DNA of 64,000 nucleotides, from assembly GCF_005239225.2 (NCBI RefSeq), contig NC_133293.1, positions 8,772,333-8,836,332 of the forward strand, written 5' to 3'. Below are positions 31,201-44,240 of this stretch, one piece after another. The first letter of the stretch is position 1; each line of letters opens with the position of its first letter. The position numbers and the translations under genes are program-made. Source of the stretch: Populus alba. Lineage: Eukaryota; Streptophyta; Magnoliopsida; Malpighiales; Salicaceae. The notes below the pieces were generated by a model, which saw nothing but the letters and a program-made list of their open reading frames with translations, searched no databases and was not told the DNA's origin.

Positions 31201-34200
31201 CCCTTTTCTATCCCACGCTCAGGCATCAAACTTAAATCATCCGGTTCATATTTGACTTGGCTCCTGTTAGATAAGCTCTCTGTCCTCTGAACTGTTGATG
31301 GAAACTCAGAGTCCATGTCGATAGTGTTTCTCCCCTCAGTTCCAGCTTGATCTAGTGACAATGACCTTAGTGAAACTATGTATGAATCATCATCCATGTT
31401 GACAGATGACCTCCTGTCTAGATCATTTTTTGCAGTCTCAAATCCATTAACAGCCAGAGGATCTGATGCTAAACTTCTATAACCTGACTTGTTTTCTTGT
31501 CCATGAATTAAAAAATCATCATTTGCATTCATCCTATATTGACCTCTCCTCCCATCTATTTCTGCAGACTGTAGATCCATTTGACCATTTATCAACCTTC
31601 TATCCTCGTTAGGCTGACCCATTTTTATGGATAGCAACAATTCATCTTTTGATGCCTTAGTCATGCGGGTCAAGTTTCCACTAACTTTCTGCATAACTGT
31701 CACATCCCCTTCTTGATTATCAACTGGATCTCGTCCATCAAAAACTAAAGGATCATCACCCATTGTATTTTGTCGCCTTTTTGCTCGAACATTCTTTTCC
31801 ATTGCAAACATACCTTGGTCAACAACACGTTCAGCTTCTTCAGCATCTTTCAGCAAATAATTTTGAAATGCTTTCCAGTGTCCACCATCCTCCTCCTTCC
31901 CGTAAGATGTTCCAGCCATATCTGATAAATTCGGTTCATCTGTAGATTTTGTATGGCTTCCCTTCCTTTTTGAGGATCTCAGAGAGTTCCTGTGCTTCAC
32001 ATTCGGAGCTGTGTCTGATAAAATTTCATCTTCCTCATCATTTTCAGAACCAGAAGCTGATCGTGATTCACTACCAGATGAGTCCTGCCTCTTTGAAGTG
32101 ATGTAGTTGATGTTCCGAATAACAACCGTGCCTGATTTTTTTTTACCTGAATGACTTCCCTTCCTCCCTCGTCCTCGACCTCTTGAAGTTTCCTTCTCCA
32201 ATTCTGCCTCATCCTGAGATCCTGTTCTCAAAGCATCCACATCCCAAGCTTCAGTTTCAGTGTTGCTATCCATAGAATGCCTTCTTTGCCTCATCCTTTG
32301 ACCAGCATGGATTCTAGGATCCTCGCCTAATGGATATGGTGGCTGAAAAACTGGGTTATTTCCCGGATAATTCTGGTAGTAAGCAATGCCTTGCATTGGA
32401 TACCCTGGAAAGACAGGCACTGCTCCAGGTGGCGAATGAATGGGCCAGGGAGGGAACATAAGATGCGGAAACTGGGCTTGAAAATATTCCTGTTGGCCTG
32501 GTGATGGTTGTTGATCTGTTGGAGGCCTCTCATCTAGCAGATTGGTCGAAAATCATCTTCAATTGAATTTTTGAAGAAAAGAAAGGCATAAATGGAATAT
32601 AATGCCACAAATAAGTACAACAAGGACATTCCAAGTTCAACGATCCGTGGTCTTGCATGCTTATAAGAAAATCTTAACCTAGAGGACCTGTCTTTTAGTT
32701 CAACTAGTTTTTAGCTGCTATTGGAACACCCTAATTGATGTTGACCCCAACATCCACACCTTCATTCTTATACAAAGACATTTCTGTAAAACAAAAAAAA
32801 AAAGGACGCACAAGAACAAAAAGACAATAGCATTTCCCTTCTAGCATGCAATGAGCTCAGTATCAAGCACTTTGGGTCACTAGTGACTTCAAGTGAAGTA
32901 AACAGAACCTACATTTCACATGTTTAGGAATCTAACTAAAAGTCACGAGATAAAATAAAGGTATCATCTTTGCACAGACCTATCCATGTTCTGATATTTT
33001 GAGGAGGCATTGCTGAGGAGTAGAATTCCTCCAATCATTGACAATGCATATCCATGAGCGCTTAAAAATGTACCAAGATGTCCATGAGCCCTTGAAGTTA
33101 GCCAGCCCAGCAGATTACATTCAGTTGCTTGTTTTAGGTGATAGTAAGGTTGTGGTCTTTTCTTAGTGTTTTCCACTCCTTAAGTGGGTTCCTCAGATCA
33201 GATTAGTTGCACTCCTTTCCCACACCCCGTGACATTTAATTTCCATCAGATAGCGAGACATGCATTTAAGTGGCAATGATAATAGAGTAACTCTTCTTTT
33301 TTAGGGAACTTCTTACATTTTAAGTTCATACCTGCATTTGGGTCAACACCTGCTTTCCTGTTACTATCAGGAGTTTCGGGCCACTGCTTGTTGATTGTAT
33401 TAGAAAGATCAATGCCTGATGCATTCATGGCTGAAAAATCTGTCCTGCTAGACATTGCTTCAGCTGCTTCAATTTCAACCCACTGGCCGGTTTCATGTTT
33501 TCTTTTCCATAATTCCATAAATCTTACACAAGCATCTCTGTTGACATTGATGAACGAAACCACAATAGAGATTATCCTCTAAGAAATATAGATATACCAC
33601 AGACCAATTTGAGGCCAACATGAAAACAAAATAGAGAGAATGATATGTATAAAGAAAGCTACTTACATCAAGCGTAAGGCTCCAAAACTTTCAGCAAATG
33701 ACATTAAATGTGCCATGTGATCAATGTCAAAACCAGCAGCTACAGCACGTGCAAAGGCCATGCCCTGCTCTTTCTGCAGTGAAGTTTTTCGTGTCTCCAG
33801 AACTTTCAGAAGCTGAACCCTGGTATAGACAAACCAAATGCAGTATTTGATTAAAACTCTAGCTTGCACTGTTGAATCTGCATAACCAATGGATTACACT
33901 AGTAGAGATGCTAGCAGTCATCAAATTTTGACATGGTACTAGTCTAGCCACTCATAATCAACTATACATTTCTAATTTTACAATTATTATTATAATTTCA
34001 AAAACATGAAGAAAATGCTCCTTAACAAACTTTTTGGTATTCTGTGAATCTGCGTGTCGATGACTGAAAATGAAGTCAATATAGAGGTTATGCAGAACAA
34101 GAAAGTAAGTAACCCACAGTATGATTCGACTCTTTGCACGTGTCTTGAAAATCATGGGTCGAAGACAATGATGATGAAATTTGCAGTAGGGAATTGAAGT

Positions 34201-36330
34201 GGATTTGGTAATACCTATAACTGCAATTTGCCCCCTGAACTTCTAGGGAAATTGAAATGAAGAGTCACACGGAGGATTGTGAAGTTTGAGTAAAATTTAA
34301 GCAACTATTCAAAATTATTGACTTCTTTTTCATCATAATCTTGTTATTTGTCACTCATGACAGCAATGAAGTTTGTGAATTTCTTGTTCCCTATCCAGTT
34401 ACTCAAGGTACAAGGATACATACTTGGAATTTCCTTCCTGCACAGTCGACCCATTTGCTTCTGGTGGATGTGAACCAGGCTGCCAGGAAGCAAAGGGACG
34501 CTATTAGAAAAAGAAAATGCCAAAAACTCATAATGTGATCAGGATTATTTAGAGGCCAATTATTACCTTGTAAAGGACAATGGCTTTTTCCTCACTAGAA
34601 TCTGTTGGAGGCCTGCTACCTGTCAAAAATCATCCAATATAATCCAAAACCAACAAAAAACAGCACCACAGAAAGACAATTATATCTTAATCATTTAGTT
34701 CGTAGGATAAAAAACTTGATCAAACATTTTACTAGCATTGAAGCAGCTACTTAACAGCAAGAATAAACTAGAAAAGGAAAGAGTACTAGGTAGAGATACA
34801 AAAGAGAGAAGAAAAGGAAATTGTGTTCCCTCTCCTCCTACCCACAAGAAAGGATATAAATAAACCAGTTCAGAGCATAAATTATGAAAACAAGAAGCAC
34901 AAGACAACCATAAAAGAGTTTTTAATACAAAGAGGAACACAATGCCAAAATCATTTTGCAATAGTACCTTCAATGCACTCTGCAGGTTTTGCTCGATTAT
35001 CTTCTACCTGTGAATAAAAAAAACAACTAAAACCGAATTCGACCCTGACTATACATCACAAGGTACTTCAGGATTCTACTTACCGAGCTCAATCCTATAT
35101 CATTGTTGCTTTGAATTGCAATTCCCTTCTCGATCTGCAAGATCTCAGATTCTAAATTGTAAACTCGTTCCAAGACCTCTGGTGTACTCACAAAGCGAAC
35201 AAACCTACAAGAGAAAAGAAATTAGTTTGCAACACCAATTTGGAGGCAATTTAAAACCAAGATTAGCGTCAATTACGCTTGAGAAGCTCAAAACTTAACT
35301 CTGATGAAATAAAACTGCCAATCTAATCGTGATTAAGAAATCAAACCAATTACATTATTAAATATGAAGTAAAGCAGCAAGTGACATAAAGTTCAAACCC
35401 TCTATCACAAAATAGTCATTTGGCAATAGGAGTGACAGGAATCATCTCTATCATGTTATTGTTTTCTTAACCATTCTCGTTCAAATATAATCATTACTCT
35501 CGATCATTCCAAACTCCCAATTAAACTTTTTTTTGCGACAAACAATCAGATGCATTTTCTTTATCAAAACTGAGAAAAAAAAATTAAAAAAAAAGATCAA
35601 TACCACCACCACTACAGCAATAATAAATAATATATAAAAACAATTAGGGAGTAGCACTGGAAAACAGTGTGAACCTCTCAATTGTTCCTTTCGTGAACCA
35701 TGCTGCATCAGTTGCAGGCTCAAGAATAATTGAGTAGCCCCCCTTGGCCAATTGATCTTGAGCAGTTTTCAAGTGGTCAAGAAATGGTTGTGCCAACCCT
35801 GAAGCTATTTTCTCTGTCTTACCATTCACACATATAATCAAATCACACCTAATAAATAACACAATAAAACTCAAGTTAATTTTCTCCAGCAAAATTACAA
35901 CCCAATAATCAATGAATTAAGCTCTAAAATGTCAACTAGTAAAGCTTCAAAATTTGAAAATAATTAGCAGCTAAATGGTAACATGAAATGCAACATTAGC
36001 TTTATCATCTACTCATAAAACCAGATCTTTTAAAGAAGCAAATGGTTTCCAATGAATATAGAAATCAACTCAGAAACCCAAAAAAGAAAACTGGTTTATG
36101 CTGTACTCAAGCATTGAGTGAGTTATATTTTGCTGAAAAGAAATAAAAGGTAATAATATATATATATATGAAACTACTAAAAGTTACACAAAACTGTTAC
36201 AGGTACTGGAACAAGCTAGCTAGCCACACACACGTGCAAAGAAAGTAAAGTGAAGGAAGAGAGTAAATTACCTGGTTCGAGTTGGAGTGAGTTGAAAAAC
36301 GGCCGAGTCAAGCCGAGTTGAAGACTTCAT
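28292..36330 (-). CDS. CIP7L: COP1-interacting protein 7-like (CIP7-like)
   Basis: Thirteen exons: 36272-36330, 35675-35848, 35084-35204, 34968-35007, 34567-34619, 34424-34479, 33667-33819, 33332-33537, 30933-32533, 29758-30711, 29113-29515, 28450-28512 and 28292-28359. All junctions are GT-AG with matching phases, giving 1,316 residues. The conserved N-terminus (MKSSTRLDSAVFQLTPTRTR, then CDLIICVNGKTEKIASGL) is diagnostic of the family. A helical region (HMAHLMSFAESFGALRL), a proline-rich segment, a long acidic/basic disordered middle, a Glu/Lys coiled-coil (EEEEIKRLEALKLERQKRI) and the conserved C-terminal motifs GFRRLLKFGRK and SRHFSLLSPFRSK follow. CIP7 is a nuclear protein acting positively in light-regulated gene expression downstream of COP1. 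It is somewhat longer than Arabidopsis CIP7. The copy is intact. Confidence 0.92.
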
Positions 36331-38074
36331 TCTTGACAAAAACTGATCTTTAATGGCCTAAGAAATGAGATCAAAGGAGGGAGGGGGGATGCAACAGAGA
36401 GAGAGTCTGTTTAAGAAAGAAAGAAAGAAAAGAATAATTTGCTAAGAACTCAGTAATACATAAAGGTTTGGCTCAATGTGAAAAGAAGAGAGCTAAAAGA
36501 AGAAGAAAAGTTGCTGCAGAGAACCCAACAGAGAGTAAAGAAGGGAGTGGAGAGAGAGCGCTTGCTTTGGATACCAACTGGGTAGTGAGAAATTTGTCTG
36601 CAAGAGAAAAAAGTATGACGTTAGCGTGGCAGGTGTGAATAAAGGAAATGTTCAAGGGTAATTTAGAGAAATCGAACTATGCTGACGTATTGATAACGTT
36701 TGCTATTGTATTAGCTATTAAAAATTATTTTTATTTTAAAAATATTAAAATAATATTTTTTTATTTTTTATTTTCAATATTAAAATGATTTAAAAATATA
36801 TTTTTTTTAAATAAATTTTATGAAACACCGAATAGGACCGTAAAGTGACAAAACAGTAACAGGGTTGGAATTTGGACACTGATGTCTGAGATTTTTAGAT
36901 TTGAAATTACTAATGAGGCCTCCGTTTTCAACGCTTTGCCGTTGATGCTTGATGGTGATGGACGACGGCTACTTGTTTTCCTGTATATGGGTGGAGCTAG
37001 TCAAGAAATGGAAAAGGAGAGAAAAACGCACGCGCGCAAAATACTCTTATACACTTGCCCAGTAAAAATTATTTTTAAAAATATTTTTTTATTTTAAAAT
37101 ATATTATAATAATATTTTTATCTTTTAAAAATTATTTTTAATATTAATACATCAAAATTCTATAAAATTATTTAAAATTTTAATTTAAAACAGTAAAAAT
37201 TTATATTTTAAAAAATATAGTTTCAACTCCATTCTCAAACTACCCTAAATCCTTTTATTTTGTGATTAAATAATTGTTTAAGAGTTCAATAGCTTTTCTC
37301 ATTGAAAAAAAATATTAAATATTTTTTTATTAGTTTTAATGTATTAATATTAAAAATAAAATAAAAATAATACAATATTTTAATATATTTTTAAATAAAA
37401 AAAATATTTTTAAAAAGTATTACATGCAAAATACACGGTATACAGTAAACATTCAAACTTTCCACCAATCCCTGGAATGTGCCCAACAAGGTCAAAAATA
37501 AGCTTTATTATAAATGCTAATTTGTTAATATCTATCTCTCTTTAACCTCAAGATTTGGAGTTGTTTAAAAATAACACGCCATTAACTTTTGTAGCAGCAG
37601 AATATGAAATTTATAATTCTGTCCCATATATACATTTTGTATCAGCAGATAACTGTTTCCAAGCAAAATCAAGAGGATATTTGAAAAATAATAGTGATTA
37701 TTATTTTTTATATTAAAATGATCTAAAAATATTAAAAAAATTAATTAAAAAATTAAAAACACAAAAATATAAAGTGACTAGCAGTAGGGTGGAGATGTTC
37801 AATGTACGAAGTGCAAGTGTGTCATGTTGTAATTAATAAATATAATAAGTAGAATATTCTTGCAATTATCTCATTAGAGTTTGGAAAAATCATGTTCTTG
37901 TTGTGGTGGGGCTCTAATTTGTCAATCATGTCTCCTTGGTTCATTATTTGGAACTGCCGGCCCTCCACCGTTCCTCTCCCCTCGACTTCCTTGCCATGTT
38001 AGTACAAAGAAATAAATTAATATTATTCTAATTTTGTACCAATACAATGTTATAATTAAAAGATATATGTTTTG

Positions 38075-38126
<52 letters not shown>

Positions 38127-38410
38127 TCCAATACCAAAGCTCCTCTCCTTTCCTACCCTCTTCTTGGTAGCATCTATCCCACCAACCCAGCCCTGGCTAC
38201 AATATTAATTTTATTTATTTATTTCTTAAATTGGCAGCCAACCTGGATGCTGGACCTGCTTAGGTGAATGGGGTTTGGACACAACTAGACGAGGTTTTTT
38301 TAAATATTTTAAAAAATATTTTTATGTATATATATGATAAATAAGACCTTAACCAATATTCATTTGATAAAATATAATTACATTCAAGACTTCTTTCACT
38401 CAAGTGAATT
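36331..38410. other. CIP7-like promoter side and AT-rich intergenic DNA
   Basis: The 36,331-36,620 stretch is the likely 5' UTR and promoter of the CIP7-like gene, with AG/CT-rich runs. Beyond it lie three copies of the AT-rich MITE-like repeat (36,715-37,420) and a long TA microsatellite. No gene is supported. Confidence 0.55.
38077..38120. repeat. (TA)22 microsatellite
   Basis: A perfect 44-bp run of TA dinucleotides, the longest simple repeat in the window. Confidence 0.95.
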
Positions 38411-39946
38411 CCGTTTGTTTGCAGGAAAGTTGTTTTCTTTTGGAAAGTGAATTCCGGGAAAGTATTTTCCGATGTTTGGTAGTGTTATGAAAAATGAACT
38501 GGAAAACGCTTTCCAGTGTTTGTTTATGTTATGGAAAATGAACTGAAAAATAATTTATTAATGAATGAATTTTTTTTTCAAGTTTATCTAATATATATAT
38601 TTAATATAAAATATTTAATCACTTACAATAAAATGTTTCTTTTGCCTCTTTTGTCATAACCTAATTTTTAAATAAATAATACAAAATGAATGGATAAAAA
38701 TATATTTGAGAATGGGGTTTAAAACAACACAAATTCAGAGTTCATGGATGAAATTATCAGATTTGAGAGTAAATTGGTGAAGAATTATTAAATTTGGAAA
38801 TTTAGTTAAAATCTAGATTAGTTTATTTAATGAAATTAGAAGAATTAATAAGTTTGTGGACTTTAATTAAACTTTGATTTAATTAATTAAATAAATTCAG
38901 GGACTTAATTGAAATTAATTCAAGGGTAAAATTAAAAATTTAATTGGTTAAGGGACCCGATTGATACATTTCAAAATGCTAGGGACCAAATTATAATTTG
39001 TCATTTTTCTTGCCAAATGACGCCGTTTTGGGTCCTACTGTTCACCATCTGTTTGTTGAAGACCGATTCAACAGGGGAGAAAAATCCAATAAATTCAACA
39101 GGGAAAATCCAGTAACTCAAGGCCATTGCACAACGTCTCTTGCCCACGATCTCGTTCGTGGACTACATAAGAGTCCTGCAAAGAAAAACAGAGCAAATCA
39201 CAGGAAAGAAAAACAGAGAAATAAACCTAGAAAAGGGAACACCAAACAAACCGAAAACGAGAGAGAAGGCCACAAACCGAAAACGAGAGAGAAGGCCACA
39301 AACCAGTGGGGAGAACACTGGGAAACAAAAAGGAAAACCCAGCATAAAACAGGAACCCAGAAAAAACCCAGGACAGGAGGCAGCAACAAGAAGGCAAAAA
39401 AAAACCAAGGGGGGTCAGCAACGTAAGGGGACAGAAGGGAACAACAGAGAGCATACAAAGGAACCGAAAACAAGAGGAAGAAACAGAACCCCAATTGAAA
39501 AGCACAGACCGGAAGCTTTCTTCCGAAACACAATCTCAAAGAAAAACAAGAGGACTGGAAACAGGGAACGCTAAAAACCAGAGAAGAAAACAATTGATTT
39601 TTGCCATTATAATAAAAACAAATTAAAAATAAAGAGGATGAAAACATATAAGATAAATAAAGATATTTGAGAAAAAAAAAATTTACCTGGAAGATGAGAG
39701 ATGCATCTGCGTAAATTATTTGTTAGGGGAGAACGACAATTGGGACAAGAGACACTTTTTGTTAATAAAAAAAAGGAAAGTGTTTTCCTTAAAATGAAGA
39801 AAGGAAAACACTTTCCTGCCGTATAGCTTCATTTTTTTCATTGATTGGAATTGAGTTTTCTTTGATCACTTTTCCTTATGCTTGCCAAACATGGGAAAGT
39901 GAGGAAAATGGTTTTCAGGAAAATGAATTTCTAGAAACAAACAAGG
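38411..39946. mobile_element. Probable TIR element with GGAAAG/CTTTCC subterminal motifs
   Basis: The left edge (CCGTTTGTTTGCAGGAAAG, later ATGTTTGG) and the right edge (CCAAACATGGGAAAGTGAGG, later GAAACAAACAAGG) are inverted relatives of each other. Both flanks carry several GGAAAG...CTTTCC palindromic motifs, including a perfect 16-bp inverted repeat at 39775-39790 and 39801-39816. The interior has LTR-like wording (about 38,880-39,000) and a purine-rich tract with a short tandem duplication near 39,250-39,300. No transposase is seen. Boundaries and superfamily are uncertain. Confidence 0.45.
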
Positions 39947-41994
39947 CATTATGTCATATACAGGGGAAAATTATGCAAGTAGCCTGCTTTTTCCTTTTTC
40001 TAAAGCATATTCCCTGTTTTGAAGCAAAGCCGCATGTAATCAAAAAATTTGTGTCTTATTTGTTTTTTGTTTTAAAAATATTTTAGAAAAAAATAAAAAA
40101 TATATATTTTTTATTTTAAATTAATATTTTTTTATGTTTTTAAATTATTTTAATGTGCTATATTAAAAATAATTTTTAAAAATAAAAAAATATATTATTT
40201 TAATATATTTATAAGTACAAGTTATTAAATCTGAATATTCATGGCTGGCCTCTTTCACCTACTTTTTGCCGACCGTCCATGCCATACCGTTACGTGGAAG
40301 AAATACACCCAGCCACTGAACAATATAAGCAAAAATCAAAAGGTTATATGTTCTGCTGCACTGCTTATATAAAATAGAATATTTAATAATTATGAAGTTG
40401 TTAATTTAAAAATTAAAAAGGACCCCCCATGCTTATAATACAAATAGTGACACTACAACCAACGATAAAAACATATCATATGGTCATCCATACGAGGTCG
40501 GACACTGTGTGATGCGGACAATGAATATGTTAACAATTAACAATTAATATTCATGTCATCTACCAAAAATCTTCAATTCGAATTGTTTAAAATAGAAAGT
40601 TACCGATGGGAGAATACTGAAGACTGAGTTTTCCCTTTTGAATTAAGCATTACTCTAAAAGGCTTGGTTTTTTTAATGTGTAAGACTCCACTGTTTATTT
40701 TTTCACATGTTATTATGAATAAGCTGTGTAAAATTTTGAGTTTTTTTAATTTGGTTTTCAAACATATTTTTTTTGATGATTTGATTCTAATTGAAGATCA
40801 ATTAATTTTGATTTTCTATTAAAAAATAGAATTAAAAAAAAAATCCAAAATAAAAAAGGTAACAAATATGGGTGCCATACTATAAATTTTGTAAAATATA
40901 CACTTTCACAAAAAAAAAAAATTAAATCAAGAAAAAATTAAGTGCTCAATCATATTAGTCTTGACAAAATAGGCCTAGTGGGCTGGACTGGCTTGTTAAG
41001 TCTAACAATGTTTGGCATTTGTTTTTTTAAAAAAATTTAAATTAATGATTTTGGTTTAGTCTTTATTTTTTAATATATATTTAAATTAGTATCTTGTTTC
41101 CTTTTCATTTTGTTTAGAGAGTCTTTTTTAAATGATGATTATTTTATTAGTTATGCATTTAGATTTAAAAAGTTTTTATATTCATCTATTTATTTTTTAT
41201 AGGGATAAACTTTATTTTTTAAAATAAAAAAAATATTTTCAGATAATATTTTTAATATGTGCAGCCTTGTATGATGTTTTTCTCTCATTTATTTTGTTCG
41301 ATCAATTTAATTTGTGTCTTTATTTCTATTATTGTTTGCTTAAATAAAACATTTATTTTCATAAATAAATTTAGCAAATATAATCGGGTAAATATTTTAT
41401 CTTTTGAAATTAAATATCTTGATCTACACATGTCTCATGATTTTTCAAATTTTATTTTTAGATATCGTGAATAACTTTTTATTTATTTATTCGCATATAT
41501 AATTTTTTATTTATTTAAGTACATGGATGCATAAAAAAAAATTATTTGAATTTATATTTTTAAACTACATAAATACATTACAAAAAAAAATTATATATAT
41601 ATAATATTTTTTATAAAAAATAAAAATATTTAACCCATTACATATCACGGATTATATAACTCGTTTAAGTCTAATTTGTATAGCAATATTGCGCAACGGC
41701 ATGCGTTGGGCTTGCTAACCCATAACACGGGGAAAGAGGTAGAGTCCGATAAAGCAAATAAAGCCTTCGTCATTTTTTATTGCCACAGAGTTTTAGTAAA
41801 GGAATCTCTCTACATGTTGATTTGATTTCTAGATAATTATATTTTATTTATTATTTACTAGATTAAAAAATTAAATATTTATAAATTATTTATTGGGATT
41901 CGGGTATTCACTATTTATTATAATTTATTAATCAATAAAAAAATTAAATAGTTATTGTGCTTGTATTCAAAGTATATACATAAATATTATTCAC

Positions 41995-42028
<34 letters not shown>

Positions 42029-42087
42029 TTTGTGTCAATATTAAGATATAAAAATATATATTAAAAAAATATTCTATAAATATATTC

Positions 42088-42128
<41 letters not shown>

Positions 42129-43514
42129 GTCACATTCGAGTGGATTTCAAATAAGTTATGATAATTAAAATACTAAATTATAGGATATCTTTTAAAAAAA
42201 CAAAATATATATGAGTATGTAAATATTTAACACCCGCTTTTATTTCAAAATTGTAAGATTTTATTTTTATTTATTTTAAAAATTATTTTTTATCATCAAG
42301 AATAAATATTTTTTTTCAAAAAAAAGCGCATCATACAAATATACAGTTTATTTATATCAATATAAAAAATAAAAATAAAAATAATCTCTTTAAAATATTA
42401 TAAAAATATAAGAAAATTTCAAAAAATAACTACTATTTAAAAATTTTAACAAAAGAAAGAGAGGATATTAATTTAAATTTAAATGTTTAATTAATATAAA
42501 CTAAAAAATACATGTAAAAAGGAGGGTGTTAATTAAAAACTTTGCAAAGAAAAAAAAAAAAAAAAAAAGGAAGAAGTCAGGTGTTGCTGGGCTTGTTCTA
42601 CTACTCGAGTCTGGGTGTGCTTAAGCCTGTAAACCTAGACTCACACGCATAAACATTTTTTTTTTCTCTGTAATAAGGTTGCATGTCCCTTTTATTTTCA
42701 AAAAAACTCAAAGCAGAAGAATCATTGTTAGAGCAACAGATTACGTGTCGTATGCTGGCTAATTTCCAGGCATCTCAGGTGGTAAAAAACCTAATGGAAA
42801 GTCAGGTTTTTTACTTTTTAATAAAAAAACTCATTTCAGCCAATTTTTATATAAAAAATACCTAATAAACATCATAAAGCTTTAATAAACCATTTGTTCA
42901 TTTGATTTTTTTAATAAAAACATGTTTTTTATTTAACTTTAAAAATAGGTCGTTTGATCATCATGTTTTTTTTTTTTTATTTGATACAACAAAAGTTCCA
43001 TTCACTTGGTTGTTGTGTAATTAAATAAAAAATAAAAAGTTATTAGATCCAAAAGATGTATTACTTGAATTGTGAGCTTAATATATTAATATATTGACCT
43101 AAGATCACGCATGTTTTTTTTTAAAAAACTTGTTTTTAATTAAGTATTTTTATATCTATTTTTTTTTATGGGCAATCACATGATAGATCCATATGCCTAA
43201 CCTGATTGTTTTTTTTTTAATGATTATTTTTTACTTAATTCATTTCAGTCCTTTTAAAGTTAAGAAAATGAAAATAGTTATTTAAATTTTTATTTTTTTT
43301 ATTTGACTTAATTTTTTAATTTAACTTAATGCTTGTCATGTTTGTTCCTTTTTTATGTTTTTTATTTGATACATAAGGAGTCCCACCCGCATAAGTAATA
43401 AAAAATAATTCAAAAAATAAAAGTTTTTAAGTCTAGTGGAATGCATGACCCAGATCATCGGTTTAGTATATTGACCCGGGTTCATTTATATATATATTTT
43501 AATCTTTTTATTAT
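39947..43514. other. AT-rich intergenic DNA with microsatellites
   Basis: No gene is supported. It holds an AT-rich MITE-like repeat (40,075-40,215), a compound AT/GT microsatellite (about 41,994-42,028) and a TA microsatellite (about 42,095-42,125). Frames in it are short and low in complexity. Confidence 0.6.
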
Positions 43515-44240
43515 TTTTTAATTTTATCCTTTAACATTGAATTCCTTTAAAATTAAACATAATTATTTATTTCAATTTTTTTTTATAGGGTTGTTATAGT
43601 TATATAACCTAGTCACAAGTTTTATTGTTTAACTCGAGTTTATTCAAATTAATTCAATATATTGTTGTTCTAATGTTTTTTAAAATAATATATCACCATT
43701 TTAGTATTGAAAAAGATGTTGTCTAATATACATTAAATTTTTTATTTATAATTAAATATTTTTCTTTAAAAAAACATAGTATCAAATATTTGCCTAGATT
43801 CTTTTTTTTTATGGAAAAAAAAAACCTCCAACCCACTTTACATGACAAGACAATGTATTATAGAGTGTTTATGAATATAATAGTTGTTTTTTTCAAAGTA
43901 TTTTTTGCTTAAAAATACATCAAATAATATTTTTTAACATTTTTATTTTATCTTTTTAACATTTAATTGCTTTGAGATTTAACATCATTATTAGTTTTGA
44001 TTTATTTTTTATAGGGTTGTTATGGTTTCATAACTCCGTCACGAGTTTTATTGTTTAAACCAAGTTGAGCTAAATCAATTCAATATATTACCTTTCTAAT
44101 ATTTTTAAGAAAATAATATATTATCATCTTAGTATTAAATAAAATATTATCTAATATGCATCAAATTTTCTATTCATAATCAAATATTTTTCCTTTAAAA
44201 AAACATGGTATCAATACCTATATTCTTTTCTTCGATCAAA
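43515..44240 (-). repeat. GAGTTAACC-family repeats, inverted cluster with two about 300-bp copies
   Basis: Two diverged direct copies (about 43,515-43,820 and 43,945-44,240) share ATAGGGTTGTTATGGTT-type wording, CGAGTTTTATTGTTTAA, TCAATTCAATATATT and CTTTAAAAAAACATGGTATC blocks. On the minus strand these read as the same family as 23,087-23,720. Confidence 0.65.

Noticed and set aside
38998..39574. Overlapping 140-codon Lys/Arg-rich frames
   Set aside because: They come from a purine-rich, locally duplicated tract inside a probable mobile element and have no domain or codon structure of a gene.
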